DNA from: Arenicella sp.
GTDB taxonomy: Bacteria; Pseudomonadota; Gammaproteobacteria; Arenicellales; Arenicellaceae
Length of the DNA: 5,703 nucleotides
Direction: 5' to 3'
Assembly (NCBI GenBank): GCA_018677115.1
Contig: JAHHOC010000447.1
Span: forward strand, 1-5,703
Shown: piece after piece, positions 1 through 5,703 of the stretch
How positions within the stretch are numbered: position 1 is the first letter of the stretch
Layout of the letters: the number at the start of each line of letters is the position of its first letter
Translations under genes and position numbers: made by a program
The notes under the pieces: generated by a model
The model's input: only the letters and a program-made list of their open reading frames with translations
Told to the model about the DNA's origin: nothing
Database searches by the model: none

Positions 1-192
<192 letters not shown>

Positions 193-202
193 ACTTTGTA
201 AT

Positions 203-1162
203 TTACATGTTTGGCCAGTTTTGCCGCTGCAGCCAGCGGCTTAGGTCAGCTGCGACCCGCTGAGGTATCTCCTCCATAGGCAGGTGACCGGCGTCGTCGT
301 AAATGATTAGCTGACTATCCGCAATCGCGGCGTTGAATGCACGGCCAAACGAGGGTGGTGTGACCTGGTCATGTTGTCCCCAAAGCAACAGGGTTGGCTG
401 CGAAATCTGCCCTACTTGTTGCCAGTATTCCGGTTCGCGGTCGGTTCTGTAACGACTCACCGCGGCACGGCGATTGCCGGGGTAGCGCAATAACTCCCAG
501 TAACGTGTTACCAGCGCTTCGTTGACTTTGTCATCATCGACGTAGTTATCCTCAATCGACCTTTTGATCAATGATCGGGGGGTAATATGTGGAAGCAATA
601 ATTGACCGAGGCTTGAGTTCGCCAGGCGCGCGCCCAGATACAAAGACACCGGTTCACCGCCGACAACACCGGACGCGTTCATTAAAACCACTCCGGCAAT
701 ACGCTCTGGCACCGCCAGTGCCGCCCGCCAGGTTAGCCAGCCACCCATCGAATTTCCCACCCACACCGCTTTTTCAACGCCGACAGCGTCCAATACCCTA
801 AGCGCCGTTTCTATCTTGGCAGTGGCGTGATAGACATCTGCAGCATGCGGCCCGGTTAAGCCGTGACCATGCTGGTCATAGGATATCAAGCGGTATTCAG
901 GTGCCAGCAAGGTCACCAGCTGTTCCCAGGTGTGCAAAGACGAATTGGCGCCATGTACCATTAACAGCGGCAGTCCATCGCGCTTGCCCTGGTCGCGGTA
1001 ATGAATCTTGCCACCGTAACCGTCATCCAGATACAACGCATTCTGGCCGCCGTATTTCTGCTGCGCCTGTAGAAGGTCGGTGTCACCCACACGCAGCAGC
1101 AAAAACGCCACGATCAGCAACAGCACTATGCCAGCGAAAATTTTGATGAACCTGTTAAGCAA
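203..1162 (-). CDS. Membrane-anchored alpha/beta-fold hydrolase
   Basis: A serine hydrolase of the alpha/beta fold, 319 residues from the start chosen here. Visible elements: an N-terminal hydrophobic helix (about residues 9-24, after LNRFIK) acting as an uncleaved anchor or signal; HGANSS (70-75) carrying the oxyanion HG; DQHGHG (96-101); the nucleophile elbow GNSMGG with Ser138; the acid Asp265 in GQHDQVTP; and His293 in AGHLPMEE. The triad is complete and in normal order, so the protein should be active, probably with its domain on the periplasmic face. Start choice: TTG at 1162 has AGGAG (1169-1173) six bases upstream and places the anchor helix right at the N-terminus. The longer GTG start (1249) and an ATG (1216) have no visible Shine-Dalgarno and would add a polar stretch before the helix. 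The protein resembles esterases, epoxide hydrolases and meta-cleavage-product hydrolases; the substrate is unknown. It is divergent from the MFS gene and convergent with ribH. Confidence 0.92.
   Translation of the reverse strand: MLNRFIKIFAGIVLLLIVAFLLLRVGDTDLLQAQQKYGGQNALYLDDGYGGKIHYRDQGKRDGLPLLMVHGANSSLHTWEQLVTLLAPEYRLISYDQHGHGLTGPHAADVYHATAKIETALRVLDAVGVEKAVWVGNSMGGWLTWRAALAVPERIAGVVLMNASGVVGGEPVSLYLGARLANSSLGQLLLPHITPRSLIKRSIEDNYVDDDKVNEALVTRYWELLRYPGNRRAAVSRYRTDREPEYWQQVGQISQPTLLLWGQHDQVTPPSFGRAFNAAIADSQLIIYDDAGHLPMEEIPQRVAADLSRWLQRQNWPNM
223..240. repeat. GC-rich inverted repeat in the ribH/hydrolase convergent junction
   Basis: GCCGCTG (223-229) and CAGCGGC (234-240) are perfect reverse complements around a 4-base loop. 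The repeat lies about 30 bases past the ribH stop and inside the last codons of the convergent hydrolase. A ribH transcript could fold it as a 3'-end structure, but no T-run follows on either strand, so I do not call it an intrinsic terminator. It may simply reflect GC-rich coding sequence. Confidence 0.35.
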
Positions 1163-1168
1163 TGCAAT

Positions 1169-1173
1169 CTCCT
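1169..1173 (-). promoter_or_regulatory. Shine-Dalgarno AGGAG deciding a TTG start for the hydrolase
   Basis: Read on the minus strand, AGGAG is followed by six bases (ATTGCA) and then TTG at 1162-1160. This is the only strong ribosome binding site near the 5' end of the hydrolase frame. It favours the short form beginning LNRFIK over the GTG at 1249 and the ATG at 1216. Confidence 0.7.
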
Positions 1174-1192
1174 GTTTTACCCGCAACCAGTA

Positions 1193-1221
1193 TTGCGCTG
1201 ATTCTCCTGCCAACATAAAGT
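1193..1221 (+). promoter_or_regulatory. Weak candidate promoter of the MFS gene
   Basis: TTGCGC (1193-1198) and TAAAGT (1216-1221) lie 17 bases apart on the plus strand, with three and four of six consensus matches. The site overlaps the candidate promoter of the divergent hydrolase, so the two genes could compete for, or share, a regulator in the 96-base gap (1163-1258). No clear operator palindrome was seen. Confidence 0.22.
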
Positions 1222-1230
1222 GCTGGTCAA
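1201..1230 (-). promoter_or_regulatory. Candidate sigma70 promoter of the hydrolase gene
   Basis: On the minus strand TTGACC (1230-1225) and GAGAAT (1206-1201) are separated by 18 bases, matching the -35 and -10 consensus at five and four of six positions. Transcription would begin near 1194, about 30 bases before the TTG start and downstream of both longer start candidates. This agrees with the short form. Judged by eye only. Confidence 0.35.
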
Positions 1231-1258
1231 GGCCAGCTTCTCTGTTCACAATACCACA

Positions 1259-2548
1259 ATGACTAATGATAGCCCGTTGACCCCGGCAGTCAAAATACTG
1301 TTAATCAGCGCCTGCCTGCTGCTGATGATGTCGTTTGGCCTGCGGTCGTCATTCGGTTTGTTTGTGAAACCGATGTCGGAAACCTATGGCTGGGGACGCG
1401 ACATCATTGCCACCTCGCTGGCGATTCAAAATCTTACCTGGGGACTGGTGGCTGTGTTTGCCGGCGGCCTGGCCGACCGTTTCGGCAATCTGCGTGTGGT
1501 GTTAGCCGCTATCGCTTTATATGGGCTTGGAATTCTATGGATGGCCTACTCGCCTAATGCCATTGCGCTGAACAGTTCCACCGGAATTCTGGTTGGCGCG
1601 GGTGTTGCCGGCACTTCATTTGGTATTGTGCTGCCAGCCCTGATGCGAGCCGTGCCGGAAGACCGTCGGCAGTGGGCAGCGGGACTTGGCACAGCCGCGG
1701 GATCAATGGGTCAGTTCGTGATGGTGCCGTTTTCGCAAACACTGATTGATGCCTTTGGCTGGTTTTCAACGCTGCATATTCTCGCTGCGATGACATTGTT
1801 AATGGTGGTACTGGCGATTCCACTGGCGCCCTACTCGGGCAGTAATGAGGTACAGGCGCAAGACAGCGACCAGACCATTCGCCAGGCAATCACCGAGGCC
1901 TTTGGACACAATCACTATGTGCTGCTGGTTATCGGCTTTTTTGTCTGTGGTTTCCATCTGGCCTTTATCACAGTGCATCTGCCCGCCTACCTCAGTGATC
2001 TTGGCTTTGCTGCCAGGGTCGGGGCCTGGAGCCTGGCAATAATCGGCATCTCCAATATGATCGGCTCCTATATGTCGGGAGTGTGGTCATCACGGGTGCC
2101 AAAACAACTGATGTTATCGTGGATCTATCTGTTACGCGCTGTGGTCATCGCGGTGTTCATCATTCTGCCACCGAGTATTTACTCGGTGGTATTCTTCAGT
2201 GTCGGGCTGGGGTTGTTATGGTTGGCCACCATTCCACCTACGTCGGGACTGGTGGCAGTCATGTTCGGCACACGCTATATGGCATTGCTGTATGGCATTG
2301 TTTTTCTGTCCCATCAAATAGGCAGTTTCTGCGGCGTATTTCTCGGTGGTTATCTGTATGAACAATCGGAGATGTTCCAGATTATCAGCACCTTCTGTGG
2401 ACAGTACCTGGGTTTCTCAAGCTACGGGGATGCCGCACGTTACGACCTGATATGGCTGATCAATATTTTACTGGGAATAACCGCTGCCGCTATTCACTGG
2501 CCGATCAAAGAAACAGCGGTCGGACGTTTTGCAACCGGTTCCGCCTGA
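1259..2548 (+). CDS. MFS transporter, YcxA/monocarboxylate-porter type
   Basis: A 429-residue inner-membrane carrier with about 12 hydrophobic helices: roughly 11-33, 48-70, 78-97, 105-128, 140-162, 168-190, then a polar central loop (191-217), then 218-242, 254-275, 283-303, 306-328, 338-366 and 395-414. The helix 2-3 loop has the MFS motif A as GGLADRFGNLR (69-79). The N-terminal FGLRSSFGLFVKPMSETYGW is typical of the oxalate/formate-antiporter and YcxA-like branch, whose members move monocarboxylates and other small organic acids by proton symport or exchange. The substrate is not readable. ATG 1259 is chosen because it gives a short polar N-terminus before helix 1. An in-frame GTG at 1220 adds 13 residues, and neither start has a good Shine-Dalgarno. 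The loop between helices 11 and 12 (about 367-396) is longer than I expect for this family. The divergent hydrolase suggests a transport-and-hydrolysis pairing, which is an inference. Confidence 0.94.
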   Translation: MTNDSPLTPAVKILLISACLLLMMSFGLRSSFGLFVKPMSETYGWGRDIIATSLAIQNLTWGLVAVFAGGLADRFGNLRVVLAAIALYGLGILWMAYSPNAIALNSSTGILVGAGVAGTSFGIVLPALMRAVPEDRRQWAAGLGTAAGSMGQFVMVPFSQTLIDAFGWFSTLHILAAMTLLMVVLAIPLAPYSGSNEVQAQDSDQTIRQAITEAFGHNHYVLLVIGFFVCGFHLAFITVHLPAYLSDLGFAARVGAWSLAIIGISNMIGSYMSGVWSSRVPKQLMLSWIYLLRAVVIAVFIILPPSIYSVVFFSVGLGLLWLATIPPTSGLVAVMFGTRYMALLYGIVFLSHQIGSFCGVFLGGYLYEQSEMFQIISTFCGQYLGFSSYGDAARYDLIWLINILLGITAAAIHWPIKETAVGRFATGSA

Positions 2549-2597
2549 GTGATGGGAGTAACAGCAGCTTTGCCACTTAAGTAAGCGGCGCATTGTT

Positions 2598-2606
2598 TGT
2601 TATGAT
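2598..2606 (+). promoter_or_regulatory. Extended -10 promoter candidate for the Sel1-repeat gene
   Basis: TGTTATGAT fits the extended -10 form TGnTATAAT with a single mismatch in the hexamer. No -35 box is evident at the usual distance, as is common for extended -10 promoters. The start site would fall near 2613, leaving a leader of about 32 bases before ATG 2645. It lies in the 96-base gap after the MFS stop, where no terminator is visible, so read-through from the MFS gene is also possible. Confidence 0.4.
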
Positions 2607-2644
2607 AATAAAAACGGAGCGCGGCCCCGCGGCACATAAAAACC

Positions 2645-3580
2645 ATGACACTATTTAATTTCACCTGCAGTGGTGGATTTGTTCGGAAACTACTGTCCAT
2701 ACTGCTGTTGCTGACTATTGTTCCCTCCAGCGTCGCGGCTCAACAGGAGTCGACTGCGGAACCCGCACCACAGGGCAGCGCTGAACAGCAGGTGGACCCG
2801 GAACTCACACCGCAGGAACGCGCCCAACAGGCGCTGGAAAAAGGCGATGTGGCGCTGGCACTCGCTATCTACCAGCGCCGCGCCTACGCCGGTGAAGCAT
2901 GGGCGCAGATTCTCCTCGGGCAAATTAACCAGAGGGGGCGCCTTGTGGAGCCGTCAATAGCCAACGCGGTAGACTGGTATGCCCGCGCTGCAGCCAGCGG
3001 CTCGCCGGAAGCACAATACCGGCTGGGACTGATCTTTTGCGATGAACAAAACGCCAACAGCTTGCGCCCGGCAAAGTGCATTAACTGGTTGCAACAGGCA
3101 GCGGGCAAAAAACACCCGGCGGCGATGTATCAATTGGCCAGTTATGCCTTTCAGGGCCGCTATATCTCTACAGACCTGGAAAGTTCACTGAAACTGGCAA
3201 AACAGGCGGCGGATGGCGGCGTGGATGAAGCCAGCGACCTGATCAGCACAATTGAGGCTGATCTGAAATCTTTCACACAAAAGGTGCGGATTCTTAATGC
3301 TGACATCATCAGCACCCGATACAACCTGAAGAAAAGTACCCTGCGGCTGGCGGCATTTAAAAATAAAGCTCTATTAGAGCGGTTTGTGCTGAACTCGTCG
3401 CTGGGAAAACTCTATGCCTATGAAGCAGGGAGTGGCTGGGTGCTCAGCCACGGTTCGTTTAATTCGCGCGATTTAGCGATGAGCGAAGCCACCAAGCTGG
3501 ACAAGGATATGTATAACCTTGAGCCAACTGCTGTGCGCTGGTCGGAAGTGCTAAGTAATCTGCAAAGCAGTCCGCAATAA
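2645..3580 (+). CDS. Secreted Sel1-repeat protein with a SPOR-like C-terminal domain
   Basis: A 311-residue exported protein. A hydrophobic stretch (about 16-30, LLSILLLLTIVPSSV) followed by AAQQ forms a signal peptide with a rather long n-region, likely cleaved near residue 32. A Gln/Pro/Glu-rich linker (33-60) follows. Then come a helical hairpin (60-80) and about three Sel1 (TPR-like) repeats at 84-119, 120-155 and 157-192, with the usual A-xx-LG and A-xx-W/L-xx-AA-xxG spacing. The second repeat carries Cys132 and Cys145, able to form a disulfide in the periplasm. A helical segment (200-245) leads to a tail (246-307) in which GWVLSHGSFNSRDLAMSEA and PTAVRWSEVL resemble the second half of a SPOR domain, a septal peptidoglycan-binding fold. 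Sel1 repeats mediate protein contacts, so a cell-envelope scaffold or division-site role is inferred. ATG 2645 is the only ordinary start before the signal peptide; its Shine-Dalgarno is weak. It stops five bases from the ggt stop. Confidence 0.85.
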   Translation: MTLFNFTCSGGFVRKLLSILLLLTIVPSSVAAQQESTAEPAPQGSAEQQVDPELTPQERAQQALEKGDVALALAIYQRRAYAGEAWAQILLGQINQRGRLVEPSIANAVDWYARAAASGSPEAQYRLGLIFCDEQNANSLRPAKCINWLQQAAGKKHPAAMYQLASYAFQGRYISTDLESSLKLAKQAADGGVDEASDLISTIEADLKSFTQKVRILNADIISTRYNLKKSTLRLAAFKNKALLERFVLNSSLGKLYAYEAGSGWVLSHGSFNSRDLAMSEATKLDKDMYNLEPTAVRWSEVLSNLQSSPQ

Positions 3581-3585
3581 CCCGC

Positions 3586-5286
3586 TCAACGGTTCTCGAT
3601 TACGCCGGCAACTCCTATCCCGCGGGGATCCGACGCCGCGTTAACCTCGCCGCGATCAAACTCGATAAGCTGCAGGTCTCCGAACTCCCACGGGTGTGGC
3701 TCAACACGATAGCCGCGCTGTTCCAGCGCTTTTACGGTCGCGGTAGGAAGCTGAATACTGACGCTAGTAGTGATCAGGTCGGGTGGCAGCAACTGATGGT
3801 GAAAGCGGCTGGCACCGACCGCCTGCTGCACATTCATGTCATTGTCGATCACGTTGACGATACCCTGAAACACTGAACCAAAAATGGTCGACCCGCCCGG
3901 TGTGCCGATCACCATCTTAACTTCGCCGTCCTGCTCCAGAATCGTCGGCGTCATCGATGACAACATCCGTTTAGCCGGCTGGATTTCATTGGCCGTGCCA
4001 CCTACCACGCCGAATACGTTGGGTACGCCCGGCTTGGTGCTGAAATCGTCCATCTCGTTATTTAAAATGTAGCCTGCTCCCTCAACCACCACGCCACTGC
4101 CATAACTCCAGTTGATTGTATAAGTATTGGATACTGCGTTGCCCCATTGGTCGACAATCGAATAATGTGTGGTACTGGGAGATTCGAGACCGGGCTGCGC
4201 ATCTTCCAATTTACTGATGCTGTCTTTCTGCACTTCAGCAGCACGCCGGGCAATGTAGACGTCACTGAGCAAGGTATCGATGGGTAAATCAACGAAATCC
4301 GGGTCACCGAAGTACTCGGCACGGTCAGCAAACACACGCTTTTCAATTTCAGCAATAAGGTGAATATATTGCGGTGAGTTATGGTAGGCGTCGCTAAACT
4401 CGCCATCAAGCAACTGCTTCATTTTGAGCATTTGAATCAGGGCAAAACCGCCTGAACTGGGCGGCGGCGCGGTCACTACCTGATATCCCCGCCAGTCGGC
4501 CTTGAGCGGCTCACGCCAGACCGCCTGATATTCGGCCAGATCCTGTGCGGTTATCAAACCGTTATCACGCTGCATTTGTTCAACCAGCAACTCCGCAGTC
4601 TTGCCGGAATAAAAATCCGCAGCGCCGTTATCCGCAATTCGCTGCAGGGTCGCCGCCAACTCTGGCTGGCGGAACAGGGTGGCATTGCGCATCTCTGCGA
4701 AATGCTCGGCAAAATTTACTGCACCACCGAACCAGTCGAGTACACCATCTATTTCGCCCGCAGTCTGGGGATGAACTTTAAAGCCGTTTGCTGCGTAGTC
4801 TACAGCCGGGGCAAGCAGTGACCGCCACGGTTTGGTACCGAATTTTCTGTGCGCTTCCCACATGCCGGCAACGGTACCCGGCACTCCCGCTGCCCGGATA
4901 CCAACCAGGCTGGCCTTGGGGATGACTTCACCATCATCATCCATATACATGTCGCGCTCGGCGTTGAGGGGCGCTTTCTCACGATAATCAAGAAAGTGGT
5001 ACTGCTTGTCCATGCGCGCCAGTAAAAACCCGCCGCCGCCGATATTCCCGGCTTCGGGAAAAGTCACCGCCAGTACAAAAGCTGCCGCAATGGCTGCGTC
5101 TACTGCATTGCCACCGTCGCGCAGCACCTGTTCCACGGTTTCGGCGGCGTAGCGGTCAGGCATGGCATAGGATGCCGTGAAGGGTCCCGAGGGCTCGGTG
5201 GTGGGCAGCGAAGTACATGCTACCAGCGTTATTGAAACGAAACCCAGCAGCAGTAATTTGTGAATGGTAAGCAGTGATTTTTTCAT
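3586..5286 (-). CDS. ggt: Gamma-glutamyltransferase, lipoprotein form
   Basis: A complete 566-residue precursor (E. coli Ggt is about 580). Ggt cleaves glutathione and other gamma-glutamyl amides, passing the glutamyl group to water or an amino acid. The precursor cuts itself into large and small subunits just before the nucleophile Thr. Here that Thr is 372, in STTHYSIVD. By spacing, the E. coli active-site residues T409, N411, D433, S462-S463 and G483-G484 correspond to T390, N392, D414, S443-S444 and G464-G465. The substrate-carboxylate Arg is R102 in DYREKAP. The lid loop (419-430, PGVPNVFGVVGG) is present, as in E. coli and unlike Bacillus Ggt. N392 with D414 fits a true transferase/hydrolase rather than a cephalosporin acylase. 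The N-terminus has a lipobox LVAC with Cys24 followed by Thr, so the protein should be lipidated and, lacking Asp at +2, sent to the outer membrane. ATG 5286 is the natural start for the signal peptide; the Shine-Dalgarno is weak. Confidence 0.97.
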   Translation of the reverse strand: MKKSLLTIHKLLLLGFVSITLVACTSLPTTEPSGPFTASYAMPDRYAAETVEQVLRDGGNAVDAAIAAAFVLAVTFPEAGNIGGGGFLLARMDKQYHFLDYREKAPLNAERDMYMDDDGEVIPKASLVGIRAAGVPGTVAGMWEAHRKFGTKPWRSLLAPAVDYAANGFKVHPQTAGEIDGVLDWFGGAVNFAEHFAEMRNATLFRQPELAATLQRIADNGAADFYSGKTAELLVEQMQRDNGLITAQDLAEYQAVWREPLKADWRGYQVVTAPPPSSGGFALIQMLKMKQLLDGEFSDAYHNSPQYIHLIAEIEKRVFADRAEYFGDPDFVDLPIDTLLSDVYIARRAAEVQKDSISKLEDAQPGLESPSTTHYSIVDQWGNAVSNTYTINWSYGSGVVVEGAGYILNNEMDDFSTKPGVPNVFGVVGGTANEIQPAKRMLSSMTPTILEQDGEVKMVIGTPGGSTIFGSVFQGIVNVIDNDMNVQQAVGASRFHHQLLPPDLITTSVSIQLPTATVKALEQRGYRVEPHPWEFGDLQLIEFDRGEVNAASDPRGIGVAGVIENR

Positions 5287-5322
5287 GGCATTGTCAATAC
5301 AGGGATTGCGGTCATAGGCGAC

Positions 5323-5350
5323 AAAATACGCCTGTAGATAAAAAACTCAA
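5323..5350 (-). promoter_or_regulatory. Candidate promoter of ggt
   Basis: On the minus strand TTGAGT (5350-5345) and TATTTT (5328-5323) are 16 bases apart, each matching the sigma70 consensus at four of six positions. Transcription would start near 5316, about 30 bases before the ATG at 5286. Its -35 box is only seven bases from the -35 box of the opposing promoter candidate for the cupin gene. Confidence 0.35.
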
Positions 5351-5357
5351 CTACTAT

Positions 5358-5388
5358 TTGACGTCTTAACCGAGTCCGCGGCTATAAA
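5358..5388 (+). promoter_or_regulatory. Candidate promoter of the cupin gene
   Basis: TTGACG (5358-5363) and TATAAA (5383-5388) each match the sigma70 consensus at five of six positions. The 19-base spacer is longer than the preferred 17. Start of transcription would be near 5395, giving a leader of about 85 bases that contains the mini-ORF and the hairpin described separately. Confidence 0.45.
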
Positions 5389-5402
5389 ATGTGGGATGTG
5401 CG

Positions 5403-5483
5403 ATGGAAATATCGTATGCTTCTGATCCGGATAAAGTCCGGGCCGAACAACGGATTTTATCCCGCACTACAGATTTGCCATGA
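5403..5483 (+). CDS. Possible 26-codon leader ORF overlapping the cupin start
   Basis: ATG 5403 opens a 26-residue frame (MEISYASDPDKV... ending in RTTDLP) that stops at TGA 5481-5483. The stop overlaps the cupin start codon as ATGA, the arrangement typical of translational coupling. A GGGA (5393-5396) sits six bases upstream of the ATG, but it would lie almost at the predicted transcription start, so initiation is uncertain. I recognise no homologue. The downstream cupin start has no Shine-Dalgarno of its own, which makes coupling attractive. A chance ORF of this size is also quite possible. Confidence 0.3.
   Translation: MEISYASDPDKVRAEQRILSRTTDLP
5429..5462 (+). other. 12-bp leader RNA hairpin upstream of the cupin gene
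   Basis: GGATAAAGTCCG (5429-5440) pairs along its whole length with CGGATTTTATCC (5451-5462) around the 10-base loop GGCCGAACAA. Eleven pairs are Watson-Crick and one is G-U (5436 with 5455). On the opposite strand that pair would be an A-C mismatch, so the structure fits plus-strand RNA better. It ends 17 bases before ATG 5480 and no T-run follows, so it is not a standard terminator. It may control translation or stability of the cupin mRNA. Confidence 0.55.
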
Positions 5484-5703
5484 TCAATCTCAAACCCCGA
5501 TGCGCCGATGAAGTGATTGGTGAAAACTATATGCAGCGTTGGCATTTAGTGCGCAACCAATCGCGTTACAACCTGTATTTACATCGCTACGATGGCAGCG
5601 ATGACGACCGCGCCCTGCATGACCACCCCTGGCGCAGTATCAGTATCCTGCTGTGGGGGCGTATCGCAGAAATGACTCCGGACGGCGAGAAACGAGTCTG
5701 GTT
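5480..5703 (+). CDS. Cupin-fold protein, N-terminal part (runs off the window)
   Basis: The frame is open from ATG 5480 to the window edge: 74 complete residues, no stop. The visible part reads through RWHLVRNQSRYNLYLHRY (20-37), then SDDDRALHDHPWRSISILLW (40-59). The HDHPW with His47 and His49 is the H-x-H metal-binding signature of a small RmlC-like cupin, and its position after a beta-strand and a DDDRALHDHPW turn matches an uncharacterised bacterial and phage cupin family known to me only as 'cupin domain-containing protein'. Such proteins usually bind a metal; no reaction can be assigned. An in-frame ATG at 5531 is an alternative start, but the preceding residues (EVIGENYMQRW) look like the usual family N-terminus. 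No Shine-Dalgarno precedes ATG 5480; it overlaps the stop of the leader ORF. It is divergent from ggt. Confidence 0.8.
   Translation, partial: MINLKPRCADEVIGENYMQRWHLVRNQSRYNLYLHRYDGSDDDRALHDHPWRSISILLWGRIAEMTPDGEKRVW

Noticed and set aside
1554..1889. A 111-codon frame antisense to the MFS gene.
   Set aside because: The composition (Pro, Arg, Ser and Gln rich) is that of antisense translation of a membrane protein gene; no ribosome binding site or family resemblance.
2575..2582. The palindrome ACTTAAGT upstream of the Sel1 gene as an operator.
   Set aside because: Eight bases with no extension of symmetry and no second copy nearby; expected by chance.
2620..2634. GC-rich CGCGG/CCGCG inverted repeat just before the Sel1 gene, as a possible terminator of the MFS gene.
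   Set aside because: The loop would be only two bases (four after opening a pair) and it is followed by an A-rich stretch, not a T-run.
225..3002. The 17-base word CGCTGCAGCCAGCGGCT occurs at 225-241 and again at 2986-3002.
   Set aside because: Both copies lie in unrelated coding sequence, the word is GC-rich and partly self-complementary, and no third copy was seen. Likely chance.
3566..3600. A bidirectional terminator between the convergent Sel1 and ggt genes.
   Set aside because: Only five bases separate the stop codons, and no stem with a flanking T-run is visible on either strand.
4062..4409. A 115-codon frame on the minus strand within ggt.
   Set aside because: It is an out-of-frame shadow of the ggt gene with no recognisable domain; the overlapping frame has the full set of Ggt catalytic residues.
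5396..5425. A nine-codon ORF (MCDGNIVCF) in the cupin leader as an attenuator peptide.
   Set aside because: Its ATG would lie at the predicted transcription start with no room for a ribosome site, and it has no run of a regulatory amino acid.

Overview
This 5.7 kb window looks like ordinary chromosomal DNA of a Gram-negative bacterium, most likely a gammaproteobacterium (possibly marine). The grounds are base composition a little above 50% G+C by eye, a lipoprotein gamma-glutamyltransferase whose active-site residues line up one for one with the E. coli enzyme, and a periplasmic Sel1-repeat protein with a SPOR-like tail. The assignment is an inference; no rRNA or other marker gene is present. 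I see no mobile element, CRISPR array, tRNA, rRNA or phage gene.

Layout, left to right. (1) Bases 1-192 are the 3' end of a lumazine synthase gene (ribH) of the type II (Brucella RibH2-like) lineage, on the + strand. (2) Ten bases on, and convergent to it, lies a membrane-anchored alpha/beta hydrolase on the - strand. Its best start is a TTG at 1162 with a perfect AGGAG. (3) A 96-base divergent gap separates it from a 12-helix MFS transporter of the YcxA/monocarboxylate-porter type (1259-2548, +). (4) After 96 bases with an extended -10 promoter comes a secreted Sel1-repeat protein (2645-3580, +). (5) Five bases on, and convergent, is a complete gamma-glutamyltransferase gene (ggt, 3586-5286, -). 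(6) A divergent 193-base gap holds two back-to-back promoter candidates, a short leader ORF and a 12-bp RNA hairpin. It leads into the start of a cupin-fold protein (5480 to the window edge, +).

Functional links are modest. The hydrolase and the MFS carrier share a divergent control region and could act as an uptake-plus-hydrolysis pair for an ester or related carboxylate, but neither substrate can be read from the sequence. The ggt product would release glutamate from glutathione or other gamma-glutamyl compounds at the cell envelope. The Sel1/SPOR protein probably acts in the periplasm on or near peptidoglycan. There is no convincing multi-gene new system here. The points most worth a second look are the leader hairpin with its ATGA-coupled mini-ORF before the cupin gene, the divergent SPOR-like tail on the Sel1 protein, the type II ribH that is not followed by nusB, and an apparent insertion between helices 11 and 12 of the transporter.
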